The notes beneath the pieces are model-generated. The model saw nothing but the letters and a program-made list of their open reading frames with translations, was not told where the DNA came from and searched no databases. A stretch of DNA of 64,000 nucleotides, from positions 726,001-790,000 of the forward strand of contig JACEVL010000162.1 in the NCBI GenBank assembly GCA_020284085.1. The letters are read 5' to 3'. Positions 41,629 to 52,935 of the stretch are shown piece after piece. Positions within the stretch are counted from its first letter, which is position 1. Every line of letters begins with the position of its first letter. This stretch comes from Aporrectodea caliginosa. Its lineage: Eukaryota; Annelida; Clitellata; Crassiclitellata; Lumbricidae. The position numbers and the translations under genes are program-made.

Positions 41629-43186
41629 CAGGGTTGGACTGGCTTGCAAAAGCGGCCCGGGAAAGTTGGTCATGAGCGGCCCACATTAGCGAACCCTGAA
41701 GGCGCGAAACCTTTCAGGATAAAATTAATCCGAAAAGGGGTCTGAATGGTGCCCCGCCCACCAATGTTTTTTGTAACATTTAACCTAAAATTAAGAACTT
41801 TTTAGTTATTAATCGGTCAAACGGCATAAATATTGTTAAAATGAATATTAAAAGATTAACAAAGTCAGCACATACTTTTTAATTTTTGATTTGTCATAAA
41901 TTTGTAATTATGTTTTGAACCAAATGTTGCACAGTTTGGTTTATTTCAAATGCTTAACATCATGATAGAATTAGTAGACACAGCTTCACAATCACACAAG
42001 CAGTTTTTTCATCGTATCACTGGTTAGCGCCAACGATGTCATCATTATTAGGGTTCTAATTCTGAGAAGGTCCTTTTCACAAGCCATCACAGACTGAATG
42101 ACTCTAAACTTGACTGACTTAGCAAATTTCTTACTATGTTCAAAATGTATTTCAATTTCACGAATGACCTCTCACAGGCAACTTGTGATGAGGATAATGT
42201 CAGCATGAATTTGTAAGCCAAAATCAAATTTGAATAAGGAAGACTATGCAGATTGAATCTATGAGAACACAGTAGGCTAATAGCAAAAAATAAGTTTCTG
42301 CAAGATTTGTTTTTACTTGTGGTGCTGTTGCTGTTTTCTGCTGTTAGGACGGTTTCACTTTCTATGTCTCTTATTTCAGTGTCATATAGCATATTATAGT
42401 TATCTTCAAGGGTAGTTTGAAACTCCCAGTTTTTGCAAAGTCCAATAGGCTAATTCCATTTCCAGCTGTTCCTTTGTTACACTGCCAATAAATCTTCTGG
42501 ACAACTCACTCAGGTGCTGTAGACTATCAATGGGAATTCTTATCGAAATTTCTGCAAAATTGTCTGGATCTAAACAAGATAAATCAGCATAAAGATTACT
42601 GTGCTCAGAAAATCTCTGTTTCAAACCCTACTAATAACTTGATCCATTACCATGTGTGAACGTTTACTCGAAATTTATCTTTCTCATTTTCGATAGGCTT
42701 GTCTTTAGTAGATTCTCCTGGCAATTTCTTTATTCGTCCAATTCTTTTCTGTTTCAAAGCAGTCTTCAATGTCGATATTTCTTTTATCTAGTTCACTGTT
42801 AGTAAGTTCTGAAAATGTACAGCTGCTTCAAAAATGAGAGCAACACTTTCGATGTATGTGGCTTAATTCATTGATAGTAGGCTATCTTGAACCATCTTAT
42901 AGGCTCGTACGATGTCCATGCCGTTTGTTTGCAAGTATTGAGATAACGGAGCGGTTTGTACAAGTACTTTCAAAAACAATTGAGCTGTCAAAATACATTC
43001 AAAACTTGTAAAAGAATCCAGAAGAATTTTCGCTTTGTACCGGACATTATAATTAAACTAGAATTAAGAAGTAGAACTGGAAATTAATATCATAATATTT
43101 TTAAATCATATTTTTTTCTATTCTGGGCTCCGGCCTACCGGCCCACCGGGAATCTCCCGGTGTCCCGCCGGCCCAGTCCAAGCCTG
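41629..43186 (-). mobile_element. hAT transposon remnant (1,558 bp)
   Basis: Ends CAGGGTTGGACTGG and, reversed, CAGGCTTGGACTGG. Flanks CATCTATC (41621-41628) and TATCTATC (43187-43194) agree at 7 of 8, though a TATC microsatellite makes this weaker. The minus strand encodes transposase fragments, listed separately. It is internally deleted relative to a full hAT. Confidence 0.85.
42064..43060 (-). pseudogene. hAT transposase fragments incl. C-terminal dimerisation domain
   Basis: In minus-strand order: FECILTAQLFLKVLVQTAPL and YLQTNGMDIVRAYKMVQDSL (42870-43010), then IPIDSLQHLSELSRRF (42490-42540), then LSSSQVACERSFVKLKYI (42160-42220), the hallmark of the hAT C-terminal dimerisation region. 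Stops separate the pieces. The N-terminal zinc finger and first catalytic region are not seen. Confidence 0.82.
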
Positions 43187-43225
43187 TATCTATCTATCTA
43201 CCTATCTATCTATCTATCTATCTGT
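43187..43225. repeat. (TATC)n microsatellite
   Basis: CTATCTATC units abut the right end of the hAT remnant. Confidence 0.9.
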
Positions 43226-43554
43226 CTATCCATCTGAGTTTCTGCTCTTAATCAACTCTAATGCCTCTCAAGCAAAGAGAGACTGCTTTTCTAATATTGG
43301 ACTATAATAATGTATAAATTAAATATTAAAAAGCGCGGTTTAAATAGCTTAAAGGCGTTATAACAGACATGCATTCGTATACACACCTGTGTACTGTGTA
43401 GATATCTTGAGCAAGTCATATACATGCGTACCTACATATATGTACATGCGTACATACGTGCATACATATATTATACATACATAATACATACATACTTAGT
43501 TGCATACATACATTCACACATACGTGGGATTCGATAACTGATTGCTGGGCACGG

Positions 43555-43835
43555 TATATATAGCCAATTGGTTACAGCGCTGGGTTTGTAACGCAGAGAG
43601 TATGGGTTCGAACCCTCTCTTAGAGCCTTCTCTTAGAGCCTTCTCTTAGAGCCTTCTCTTAGAGCCTTCTCTTAGAGCCTTCTCTTAGACGGCTACTGTG
43701 TATGTATCTTGAGCAAGTCATTCACTGTCAATTGCTCAACGCTATCGATTGATGTTTGGTCATTAGGCAGTGGTGCTTACTACATGGCTACTGATCATGA
43801 TAATAATAGTAATACTAATAATACTAATCATAGCA
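43555..43835 (+). mobile_element. tRNA-derived SINE, family D, with 13-bp minisatellite
   Basis: Head TTGGTTACAGCGC and B box GGGTTCGAACCC. A 13-bp unit (TTCTCTTAGAGCC) is repeated about six times at 43616-43690. The body ATCTTGAGCAAGTCATTCAC and GTTTGGTCATTAGG follows, then a TAATAATAG tail. The head also occurs at 44840-44905 and 46000-46030. Confidence 0.78.
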
Positions 43836-43867
43836 CACACATAGGCCTACATATATATAGGCACATT

Positions 43868-44643
43868 CAGGGCCTACTACGTAGGGGTGGGGGGATGGAA
43901 GCAGACTGCTTCCAATTTGTGCCAGAGGGGAAAAGTTCCCCTCCCCAATGAAATGGATGTTGCTGTACAACTGACAGTGCTGCCTCAACTGTCAACTGTT
44001 GCAATGGTATCCGGACATTTCCCTTCCCACCCACCCCCCGGAAATTTTCCCCGGGCACCACCCTCCCAACAGAAAGTAGGTAACTCTACCATTGTCCATG
44101 ATAACTGTCATTAATCCAACTTCTATTGAAGCAAAGACCTTCTTTCATCAATCCCACTTTTATTTAAGAAAAAGAATTTCTTTCATCAATCCAACTTCTA
44201 TTAAAGTAAAGAATTATTTTCATCAGAAATGTCCGGGGAGGATGTCCTAGACCCGTTGCAATGTATCAGCTGTCGACTGTAATCGAATCTCTGGACTGTA
44301 AAGTTTATTTATTATGGTAGTAGCCTATATAAATGGTATTATTAGATATTTTTTGTAATGTGTGTATACTTTTAAGGTGGTATAGCGAAAACATAGTTTT
44401 GCTGTACCACCTTTTGTCTGCTAAAAGCTAGGCAATACTTTTTATCAATTCAAACGTGTATTTTAGATTACGAAAATGTCACGAAATACTGTCAATATAT
44501 ATGCAAAAAGCGTCAGCTTGTGGGGGACTTCATCCCCAGACCCCCTAAATTCTCATTTGCCATACTAGTTTTTAAATCGTGACGACGCGCATTGAGTAGG
44601 GGGATTGCTTCCAGCTTACAGGGGGGTGGGGTAGTAGGCCCTG
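43868..44643. mobile_element. hAT-type non-autonomous element (776 bp)
   Basis: Ends CAGGGCCTACTACGTAGGGG and, reversed, CAGGGCCTACTACCCC. Flanks GGCACATT (43860-43867) and GGCACATA (44644-44651) match at 7 of 8. An 18-bp imperfect hairpin AAGGTGGTATAGC lies at 44374-44413. No transposase. Confidence 0.82.
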
Positions 44644-44824
44644 GGCACATACATGTAAATTATACATTTAAAATTATATACACTCGTATACGCTACGTCC
44701 AGACTTTTCAAAATAGCGCAGCTGTGGTGTACAACTGTACATGTGTGAACAACAGTTGTGACCAAGCATAATACAAACATACTGACTTACATGCATACAT
44801 TAACACACATTTGGTACTCGTTAA

Positions 44825-44910
44825 CTGATTGTGAGGCCAGGTACCGGATTGGTTAAAGCGCTGGGTTTGTAGCGCGGAGAGCATGGGTTAGATCCTTTCC
44901 CATAGGCTAC
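44825..44910 (+). mobile_element. SINE family D head fragment
   Basis: GGATTGGTTAAAGCGCTGGG and GAGAGCATGGGTTAGATCC parallel the head at 43564. The phrase GGCTACGTCCAGACTTTTGAA follows; nearly the same words occur near 44690. Confidence 0.6.
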
Positions 44911-44954
44911 GTCCAGACTTTTGAAAGTAGCGCATTTGTCTTGTACATGTGTTA

Positions 44955-45175
44955 ACAGTAGTACAATTGCTATGCAGAATCGAGCCTTTTCCGTGGTGGG
45001 CCCAGTGGTCTGGAACGGGCTCCCCCAGGAGATACGCCTGCTCCCTGGGACTTTTACTGAAGCTTTCTTTACTAAGCTCAAAACTGTACTTTTTGGCCGT
45101 GCTGGAGTCGGGAGCGCCTCTGAGTAGTCCGCTGGAAGGGGCGCTATATAAATTTATGAATGAATGAATTGCATA
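44955..45175 (+). mobile_element. LINE ORF2 C-terminal fragment with (GAAT)n tail
   Basis: The frame reads RAFSVVGPVVWNGLPQEI and FFTKLKTVLFGR, a LINE tail. GGCGCTATATAAATTTATGA and a short GAAT array follow, a typical 3' end. 5'-truncated. Confidence 0.78.
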
Positions 45176-45639
45176 ACTGTGTACAACTGTAAGAAGGCCG
45201 AGAACGGGGCTAATTAGCTGCTTTGCCTTACTTGACTGTAGGATTAGTCATGTGGAAAGCTGCGTCTGTTAGTTGAACTTAGTTCTCCTGTTTGCACTTG
45301 TTGACCCACGGGAGCTGGAACACCTGGAGGATATCGACTGGATTGATGGAAATGGTTTGATGTGAACCGTCCATCGAACAATTGGTTTCTCGTTGTGTGC
45401 GTTTTTACAAAGACAGTCTGTATTTCTGCAGATCTGATTCGATTGAGTTCGAAGTCTTTTGTCCGTGATTATCGATTTCTACTGCAACAATACCGTTTAG
45501 TTCGATTGTCTTCAAAGCCTGTATACTCTGTTTAATGTTTTCGCCGTGTCGACATTTTGATTGGTCAAGTCTGTACTTGACCAATTGGTAATACTATTAT
45601 TATCAAAATGTGTCTGCCAGATTTCCATTGCCGACCATT

Positions 45640-45715
45640 GGCATCAGATGGGACCCATATGGGCTCTGTATGGGCTCCATATGGGAATAATGTGTCTCAT
45701 ATGGGCCCATGTGGG
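45640..45715. repeat. Cluster of CCATATGGG palindromes
   Basis: CCCATATGGG at 45654, CCATATGGG at 45677 and related CATATGGGCC words occur within 75 bases. Similar runs are often part of repeats in marine invertebrates; function unknown. Confidence 0.5.
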
Positions 45716-45764
45716 CTTGCTGACAGAGGTAGGCCTATACCTCGCAATATTACAGAGCATAAGG

Positions 45765-45985
45765 AATTTGTTTTGGGACGCGGTTGTGTAGCGGCATGCT
45801 CTGTGCATTGTAGCCGGAGGGTGGCAGGTTCGAATCTACCTCAGGCCACTGCGTAGCGACCCTGGACAAGTTACTCACCCACAATTGTCTGTGAGGAAGG
45901 CAACGGGAAACCACCACTCATCTCATTCCCGAGTGGCATAAAAGCCAATGGACCTGCCTTCGGGCAGAGAACTCATCATCAAGAA
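45765..45985 (+). mobile_element. tRNA-derived SINE, family C, with LINE-derived 3' hairpin
   Basis: Head with A-box-like TGTAGCGGCATGC and B box GGTTCGAATC, then ACCCTGGACAAGTTACTCAC, then GGAAGGCAACGGGAAACCAC. It ends with hairpin CCTGCC-TTCG-GGCAG, AGAAC and CATCATC. That end matches the 3' end of the RTE-like LINE at 14895-14930, so the SINE probably uses that LINE's machinery. AATTTGT flanks both sides. Confidence 0.85.
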
Positions 45986-45999
45986 ATTTGTGATAAATG

Positions 46000-46030
46000 C
46001 TCTCCGCGCTACAAGCCCAACGCTTTTACC
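46000..46030 (-). mobile_element. SINE family D head fragment
   Basis: The minus strand reads GATTGGTAAAAGCGTTGGGC and TAGCGCGGAGAGC, like 44848. It lies between two 33-bp direct repeats (45741 and 46041). Confidence 0.55.
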
Positions 46031-46205
46031 AATCGTCTACTTCGCAAAATTACAGAGCATAAGGAATTTGTATTCTCTGAACTGACTTTCACATTATGAC
46101 AATGATGTCCACTGTGTCCAAGAATTGAAGTATATTTAGTAGGCCCTAATGAATTAAGTATGTATCACACGATACGATGCAGCAACGATATAAAATAATG
46201 TTGTA

Positions 46206-47255
46206 TTGCATTGCATTATATTTGCACAGTATTATCTTTTATTGCACTATAGGATAATTCAGAAAATAGCGGATCTATTTTTCCTGGACTGTTCTTTCCG
46301 CAACCACCACAGAAACTCCTCGAACTTCGATGAAGCCAGACTGATCCTCTGGACCTCCTTCCTCGTCCTTCTGTCGCTGGCCGCCAGAGCAGCGGCAACA
46401 AGTGACCCAGCAGGACCGGAAGCCAGGGGCCATCTGGAAGATCCTCGACGTGTCCTCTGTTCCCCGTCTTTGCCACTCCTCAACTGCGTCTGGTCGAACC
46501 AGACGACAACCGTCGTCTTCTTGGCCAGTCGGAATTCCACCACGAAGGACTCGATCAGGCTCCAAGGATCTCGAGGTCCTTTACTTCCGTCCGACGATCT
46601 CACGACGCTGATCCAGCTGGATCTTGATCCTCCTCCGAGAAGCAGGACTCTCGGATTCGTGATTTCCAGTGCCGAATCGGTCCAGGTGTCTGAGGAACTT
46701 ACGCAGAGGATAACGACCGCTGAGGCCGCGTCAGACAAAGCAAGTCTTCAGCGCCGTTCTACGAAGCAGCTGCTACAGTCTGGGCGCAGCTTCGTCACAA
46801 GTTCGCCAGAAAGCGATACAACAAGATCCCAGATTGACTCAAAGAGTCCCCGAGGTGGCACAAACAGGCTCAAAAGTGGCGCAAGAAATCTACAAAGTGG
46901 CCAAAATAAGTCACAAAGTGGCCTAAACATACCACAAAGTGAAGAGAGCAAACTCAAAAGTGGCCCAAAGAGGTCTCAAAGTGGAATAAACATGCCACAC
47001 ACTGGGGCAGTGGAGCACAAAAGCGTCTCAAACAGGTTCCAAACAGGCCCAGACGAGCCGAAAAGTGGGCAAAATGAGCCCGAAAGTGGCCCAAAGAAGC
47101 TGTACATTGGCGGTCTGTTTGAACTGAGCAGTTCCTCGGGTTCGATGGGAAACGGAAAATCGGATTTGGCTTCGGCCAAGATGGCGATCGACCACGTGAA
47201 CAGCCAACAGTTTGTTCCCGGATACGAACTCGAGCTAATCTACAACGATACGAAG
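46206..47255 (+). CDS. N-terminal exon of GABA-B-like family C receptor (partial)
   Basis: Family C GPCRs of the GABA-B type bind ligand in an extracellular venus-flytrap domain. Residues 300-350 (LYIGGLFELSSSSG, AKMAIDHVNSQQFVPGYELE, LIYNDTK) match the start of that domain in GABA-B receptors (LYIGG/ALFP..., DYELKLIHHDSK). The exon ends at K350 with donor AAG|GTAGGA, where I recall vertebrate GABBR1 also having a junction. Residues 45-60 (RLILWTSFLVLLSLAA) look like a signal peptide core. NQT and NST near 98 and 110 are possible glycosylation sites. Residues 223-299 are eleven heptads. The ATG at 46206 may not be the true start: a good acceptor (CCACCACAG, exon from 46314) suggests an upstream exon could supply it. 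Later exons are not found in the window. Confidence 0.72.
46872..47102 (+). repeat. 21-bp coding minisatellite (11 heptads)
   Basis: Eleven consecutive 7-residue units such as KSGARNL, QSGQNKS, QSGLNIP and KSGPKRS, all in phase. Positions 2-3 are mostly SG or TG. Encoded by 21-base units with an AAAGTGG core. Confidence 0.9.
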
Positions 47256-48095
47256 GTAGGAATAAGGCTTCACTATTCAGGAGAGTGAGAGTAATTCTTC
47301 TGTACTTATACGCTTTCTCCGAAACTAAGCTTAGCTTTTATCGCAACAAAATTGTTGAAGCATAACAGCGGCGTATTCATTGGTCTATTCTGCCATGTCC
47401 CTGTCTCATAATGATATATTATATAATATATATATATATATGATATACGACGTGTATATACACGTCGTATATATATATATATATATATATATATCGAGGT
47501 TCTCACTCATAACGTAGTTTTACATTGGACTCTGATTATTCTCTAGATCCTTTGAAAAACGAAGTCAGTAGCTGCCTTAATTCTCGGTCTATCAAGTAAT
47601 CGTAAACGTGATCGCCCTCCTCGTTATCCAAGCTTTGGACTGGCACCGGTGGAGTTGGCGGAGTTGTTAGATTGGATCCAACGGTTGGCATAAAAGTCTG
47701 TTGACGTCGATAGGAAACAATGCATTACCCTGTACAATGTAAAGTTTCACACTAGTTGTTTCGATTAAAGTTCATAAACTCACTCATAAAGTAGTTTTAC
47801 ATTGGACTCTCTGATAATGCAGTTGCTAGTAGTAGGCCTAGTATAGTTTCAGTTTAACGACACTGTGTGATGACAAGGATCATTAGCTTCGCCCCCTCCT
47901 TTATCTAGGCTTGGGCTGGCAGTAGCGGAGATAAATGTCAAATGTGAAATGTTAACTGAAGTTGCTAAGCGAAAATGAAGAATATAATAGCGTTGAAGAA
48001 ACCAATTTAAAGGTGTCTATAGAGATATAAAACGTCAATAGTATGATAGCCATTGTTCAACCGTAATCGTAATCGTAATCCTAATCTCGAAATGT
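47256..48095. other. Putative intron sequence with diverged duplication and AT repeat
   Basis: CTCATAACGTAGTTTTACATTGG near 47504 and CTCATAAAGTAGTTTTACATTGG near 47782 each start similar segments of about 190 bp. An AT run and a 28-bp perfect palindrome lie at 47420-47500. No further receptor exon was recognised. Confidence 0.6.
47444..47471. repeat. Perfect 28-bp palindrome
   Basis: TATACGACGTGTAT is followed immediately by its exact complement, with AT repeats on both sides. Confidence 0.95.
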
Positions 48096-48103
48096 CTCTA
48101 GAG

Positions 48104-48493
48104 CAGTGCTTCCCAAAGTGGTGGTCCGCGAACCCTCAGTTGCCGGTCTGCGAGCCCTCAGTTGCCGGTCCGCGAAGTGAGTCAAGAAACTGGTCAAATT
48201 GTCTCGTAATCAAGAACTGGCTATTAGGCCTATATTTTTAAAAGTCCTAACAAAAAACACTTATTAGGCTAGCTTTTTAAGGGCAAAAGAGTCATAGAAT
48301 TTGCTCGACAAGACATTTAAATCAATTTTAATAGATAATTATTTGAGAAATTTATTCTAGATGATCGAAAAAGAGAAATAATTAAATGAATTTGGCACCG
48401 GTCCTCGTATACAGTGGGAAAATTGCTGCCGGTCCGTGATACAGAAAGTTGATTCCGGCCGGTCCGCGACACTAAAAAGTTTGGGAAGCACTG
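48104..48493. mobile_element. hAT-type MITE (390 bp)
   Basis: Ends CAGTGCTTCCCAAAGTGG and, reversed, CAGTGCTTCCCAAACTTT, typical of Charlie/Tip100-like hAT elements. A perfect 8-bp duplication CTCTAGAG lies at 48096-48103 and 48494-48501. GGTCCGCGA words recur near both ends. No transposase. Confidence 0.95.
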
Positions 48494-48519
48494 CTCTAGA
48501 GCACTATTCAATATATCTA

Positions 48520-48605
48520 CGTGCAGGGCCAGGGCACCAGCTTATTCATGAGCGTGTCAGAGGGGTTGTCCACAGATGCCAAGTGGAGGTTGCCAGGAGA
48601 CCAAA
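48520..48605 (-). repeat. LINE-type 3' tail repeat (GTGAATAAGC family)
   Basis: The minus strand reads GTTGTCCA, ATGAATAAGCTGGTGCCCTG, matching copies near 2750 and 28100. Confidence 0.6.
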
Positions 48606-49087
48606 TGGAAAAGGAGACTCAGGAACGGAGTCTAACATTTTGTGGCTACAAAGTTGATGTAGACCCTACTTTATAGGATTCCTACTTTATGAACTTCTAA
48701 ATTGACGGAAAGAAAATAAGGAAGCACGACACTTCGTGTGGCTGTATTCGGTTACCAGACAGTTTAAGCGTTCTGCTAGATCAGTGTCTGGTTGTTGGCA
48801 GAGATAGAGATTCTAGGAACGACTTCGATTAGTTTTTTGCTTTTGGAGGAATCGATTACAGAGCAGCGTCGACGCCGGCTCGCACGCTCTCAGCAACACA
48901 GACGAACACTGGCTCCATCTATTAAACCGAGATCCTGATACCGTCTTAAGTAATCTCACGGATGACGGAAAATTTGAACCGAGCGAAAATAAGATGACCG
49001 ATTATGGGTATCTGTATATGATGGAGAAAATTAGTGTTTTTCTGCAGTCGCATTCTCTGACTGCCTAGATATCTGCCTCTTTGTCTG

Positions 49088-49168
49088 AATGTATGTATGC
49101 ATGTATGTATGTATGTATGTATGTATGTATGTATGTATGTATGTATGTATGTATGTATGTATGTATGT
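49088..49168. repeat. (GTAT)n microsatellite
   Basis: GTAT array within duplication copy 1, interrupted on its right by foreign sequence. Confidence 0.95.
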
Positions 49169-50414
49169 GTCGCGTCGTCCCCCCCTTATCACTGGCCCCC
49201 AGGGAAAACAGTGCGGCTGCAGCCCCTAGTTCATCGGGCCTCCATTCCCCAGGGAGGGTGGCGACCTCCGGACCCCGGAACACCGTAGGGCCAAAGAGTG
49301 GGGAGCTAGACCGGCCTTGGATGGAGGGATCATAGTTGGTCGCCGTAGGAGAGGAACCCAAATCCTGTGAACTCTGCAAACCAGGAACGGACGTAGTTAC
49401 CAGGCCGAGGTCCGAGGTGGTTACAAGGCGGGACATTTCCGCGGTTCTCGAGGTGAGAACGACTGGGGCTTTCCCCAAATCAGGGTCCTCACGGGTCCAT
49501 AACAGGTCTAACCGGGTACCCATATCATCCATACGGTTAACTACCCTATCCAATATTTCGCCATGTCTAGTCGAAAGCAAGGCCAAGGTTGAAATCTGAG
49601 AGCTTATATCGGAATAGTTAGCTTGGGAGGGAGGGGACGACGTGTGGACATCCCTATCACCTATTCCCGGACTATCTACGCTCTCCCCATTGCCTGAAGA
49701 TGGAACAGACATATTTCGGCTCAGCCAGTAATTGATTATTTATTATTATCTCAAATTGAACAAAAGAAGTACAATTATGCTGTGATCCTGTCAAATAACT
49801 AAACATGCATTAAATTAAAACGACCTCAATGGTCTGTGATTGACAACTTCAAGATTACTATATCTATCGTCTTACAGGTAAATTAAACAGCGGTCCCAAC
49901 ATCTTTTGGAACAAAGTCAAATCAAAGAGTCGGTGTTTAGTAACCTGGCCTACGCTTAAATTTCCTTTCCTTCTCCTTATTTGGTCAATTTCCCAAAATG
50001 GCGGGAGCCCTCTAAAACTCGAGAAAGAAGCGCTACACAAACTCTACTAAGGGGACCTTTGGCAAACCAAACAGCACGTAACGTTTCAAGTTACTGTTTT
50101 ACATTAATTGCCCAAACACAAGTAACCCTTGAAAGTAAAGATACAACAGAGTTAACTGCTTCTTCAATTAGTTTTAAATCGAAATCGCCCCTCTAAGACG
50201 CCATTTTCTTGAAACCAAAACGAACAAGACCGACTTTGACGTCACTAACTCCTGCACACTAAAGATGACGTTGACAGAGAAAAGGGCCAATCACCGAAGG
50301 GTGCTCCAATTTGCCGTAATGTAATTGGTGTAATTAACCGTTACGGAAAGCGGGTCGAGGGTGCATTATAATACTGATCTGATGTGAGGCTCGGAGCTAG
50401 CCCGAGTCTTCACA
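49169..50414 (-). mobile_element. Possible LTR-retroelement 5' fragment with gag-like ORF
   Basis: This 1.25-kb segment breaks the GTAT tract of copy 1 and is absent from copy 2. On the minus strand it starts TGTGAAGACTCGGGC with TATTATAATG about 45 bases in. A frame from ATG 49712 (MSVPSSGNGESVDS) runs about 185 codons and is then cut by the microsatellite. A stretch LSTRHGEILDRVVNRMDDMG could be coiled coil. A gag-like identity is a guess from position and composition; no pol is present. Confidence 0.4.
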
Positions 50415-50439
50415 CTATGTATGTACAAAATTACAGTAT

Positions 50440-50580
50440 GTATGCATGTATGTATGTATGTATGTATGTATGTAATGTATGTATGTATGTATGTATGTAT
50501 GTATGTATGTATGTATGTATGTATGTATGTATGTATGTATATATGTATGTATGCATGTATGTATGTATGCATGTATGTAT
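50440..50580. repeat. (GTAT)n microsatellite
   Basis: Continuation of the tetranucleotide tract of copy 1, right of the insertion. Confidence 0.95.
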
Positions 50581-50884
50581 AACCATAACCATAAATTTTA
50601 TGGCTTCTTGTAGCACAAAATAACATAACAGTCAATTTCAAGACATTCGTTGATTGACAGGAAGCAATGGGAGAAAGACCCTTAAAGGACCAAAGTCCCG
50701 CTGACAGGGTTTACACATGCACAGAGAAATGATAACAACTAGCTATCTGATATAATTACCAAGAGTATAGGCTACATGTACAATGGTCTTAACTAGTTAA
50801 CTAAAAATCAAAATTGAAACACATTAAGTCTCTGCCAAAGAACAATGTATGCACACAATATTCGCCCATAATATATGCACACTA

Positions 50885-51200
<316 letters not shown>

Positions 51201-51204
51201 TAGG

Positions 51205-52231
51205 GAGTAAGAAAGGAAACAGAGGAAGAGTCATGGATTAACAGCTAGTAAGTGACCGCGGAGTTTCCGTTTAAATATAGAGATATTAGAGATGCACGGA
51301 TAATTACGTTATTCCAGTTCCTCGGACCAGAATTTTTAATTGAGAATTTCCTTGTGTTGGTTCTAATAGCAACTCCTCTATAATAAGTAGCGGATGATCT
51401 AATATTATACGGATTTGATTGAAATGTCATGCTAAAGAAAGCCTGCAGGCAAAAGATTATGCATGTATCGACACATGAACTCTGGGGTCTGCTGTATTCC
51501 GACCTGTTCAATTTGAAGAATATTTAATTTATGTAACATAGATTGCGAAGATAGAGACTTAATGTACCCAAATTAATTCTGTCCGAACATTTAAAAAAAT
51601 AAAGATAACCTACCCAGACGAGATTCATAATTTGAGGCCCAGACTATATTACAATATGAAAAATATGGGTGAATTAGAGAGTAATATAGATTAACTCTAA
51701 CTTAATTCGGGTCGGTAGTAGGTATATAGGTAATGGTGGCCAAAGCGACCACACTTTTAGCAACTTTTAATAAATGTTTTCGATATGCAACTTCCATATT
51801 AAAAATTGGTCCACATATATAGGCATACTCCCAGGAATTTGATGGAATTTACCTGTGGTATAAGATTATTATCCATATGAATTGTTTCTTTTACTTCTGG
51901 AATGTGCTCACAATGTAAGCAGGATAATACGTAATTGGTAATTGGTTTTCTTGAGGTTCGGGGATAACTTGTTAACTCTGCACCAATCGATAACATTCCT
52001 AAGTTCTTGATTCATTAGTAGAAAAAGTATTTCATATGATTTATGAGAAGCAAAGATGTTAGTATCGTCTGCGAAAAGTATAAAACGCAAAATCGGGAAA
52101 GCATTGGGGAAGTCGTAAATGAAAAGTAAGATAAGAAGGGGTCCAAGAATTGTTCCTTGCGGTACTCTAAAAATAATTATTCTTATTTTCGATAAAGAGC
52201 CATTACATAAGACTTCTTGCTTTCTATTATC
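51205..52231 (-). pseudogene. LINE ORF2 fossil (Jockey/CR1-like), copy 1
   Basis: Minus-strand pieces: LFADDTNIFASHKSYEILF and LMNQELRNVIDWCRVNKLS (motif C and beyond), IKFLGV, then RTNTRKFSIKNSGPRNWNNV. Frameshifts separate them. The same family occurs at 53640-57790 and intact at the right edge. Confidence 0.85.
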
Positions 52232-52714
52232 AAAGGGAAAAGGAGACTCAGGAACGGATTCTAAAATTTTGTGGCTACAAAGTTGATGCAGACCCTACTT
52301 TATAGGATTCCTACTTTATGAGCTTCTAAATTGACGGAAAGAACAGGTGGAAAGCACGACACTTCGTGTGGCTGTGTTCGGTTACCAGACAGTTTAAGCG
52401 TTCTGGTAGATCAGTGTCTGGTTGTTGGCAGAGATAGAGATTCTAGGAACGACTTCGATTAGTTTTTTGCTTTTGGAGGAATCGATTACAGAGCAGCGTC
52501 GACGCCGGCTCGCACGCTCTCAGCAACACAGACGAACACTGGCTCCATCTATTAAACCGAGATCCTGATATCGTCTTAAGTAATCGCACGGACGACGGGA
52601 AATTTGAACCGAGCGAAAATAAGATGACCGATTATGGGTCTCTGTATGATGGAGAAAATTAGTGTTTTTCTGCAGTCGCATTCTCTGACTGCCTAGATAT
52701 CTTCGCCTCTGTGT

Positions 52715-52892
52715 GTGTGTATGTATGTATGTATGTATGTATGTATGTATGTATGTATGTATGTATGTATGTATGTATGTATGTATGTATGTATGTATGT
52801 ATGTATGTATGTATGTATGTATGTATGTATGTATGTATGTATGTATGTATGTTATGTATGTATGTATGTATGTATGTATGTATGCATGTATG
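52715..52892. repeat. (GTAT)n microsatellite
   Basis: Uninterrupted tract of about 170 bases, the unbroken partner of the split tract in copy 1. Confidence 0.97.
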
Positions 52893-52935
52893 TATAACCA
52901 TAACCATACATTTTATTGCTTCTTGTAGCACAAAA

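Noticed and set aside
46216..46738. Minus-strand frames opposite the receptor exon
   Set aside because: Antisense shadows of a GC-rich coding exon; the plus-strand frame has the recognisable domain and splice donor.
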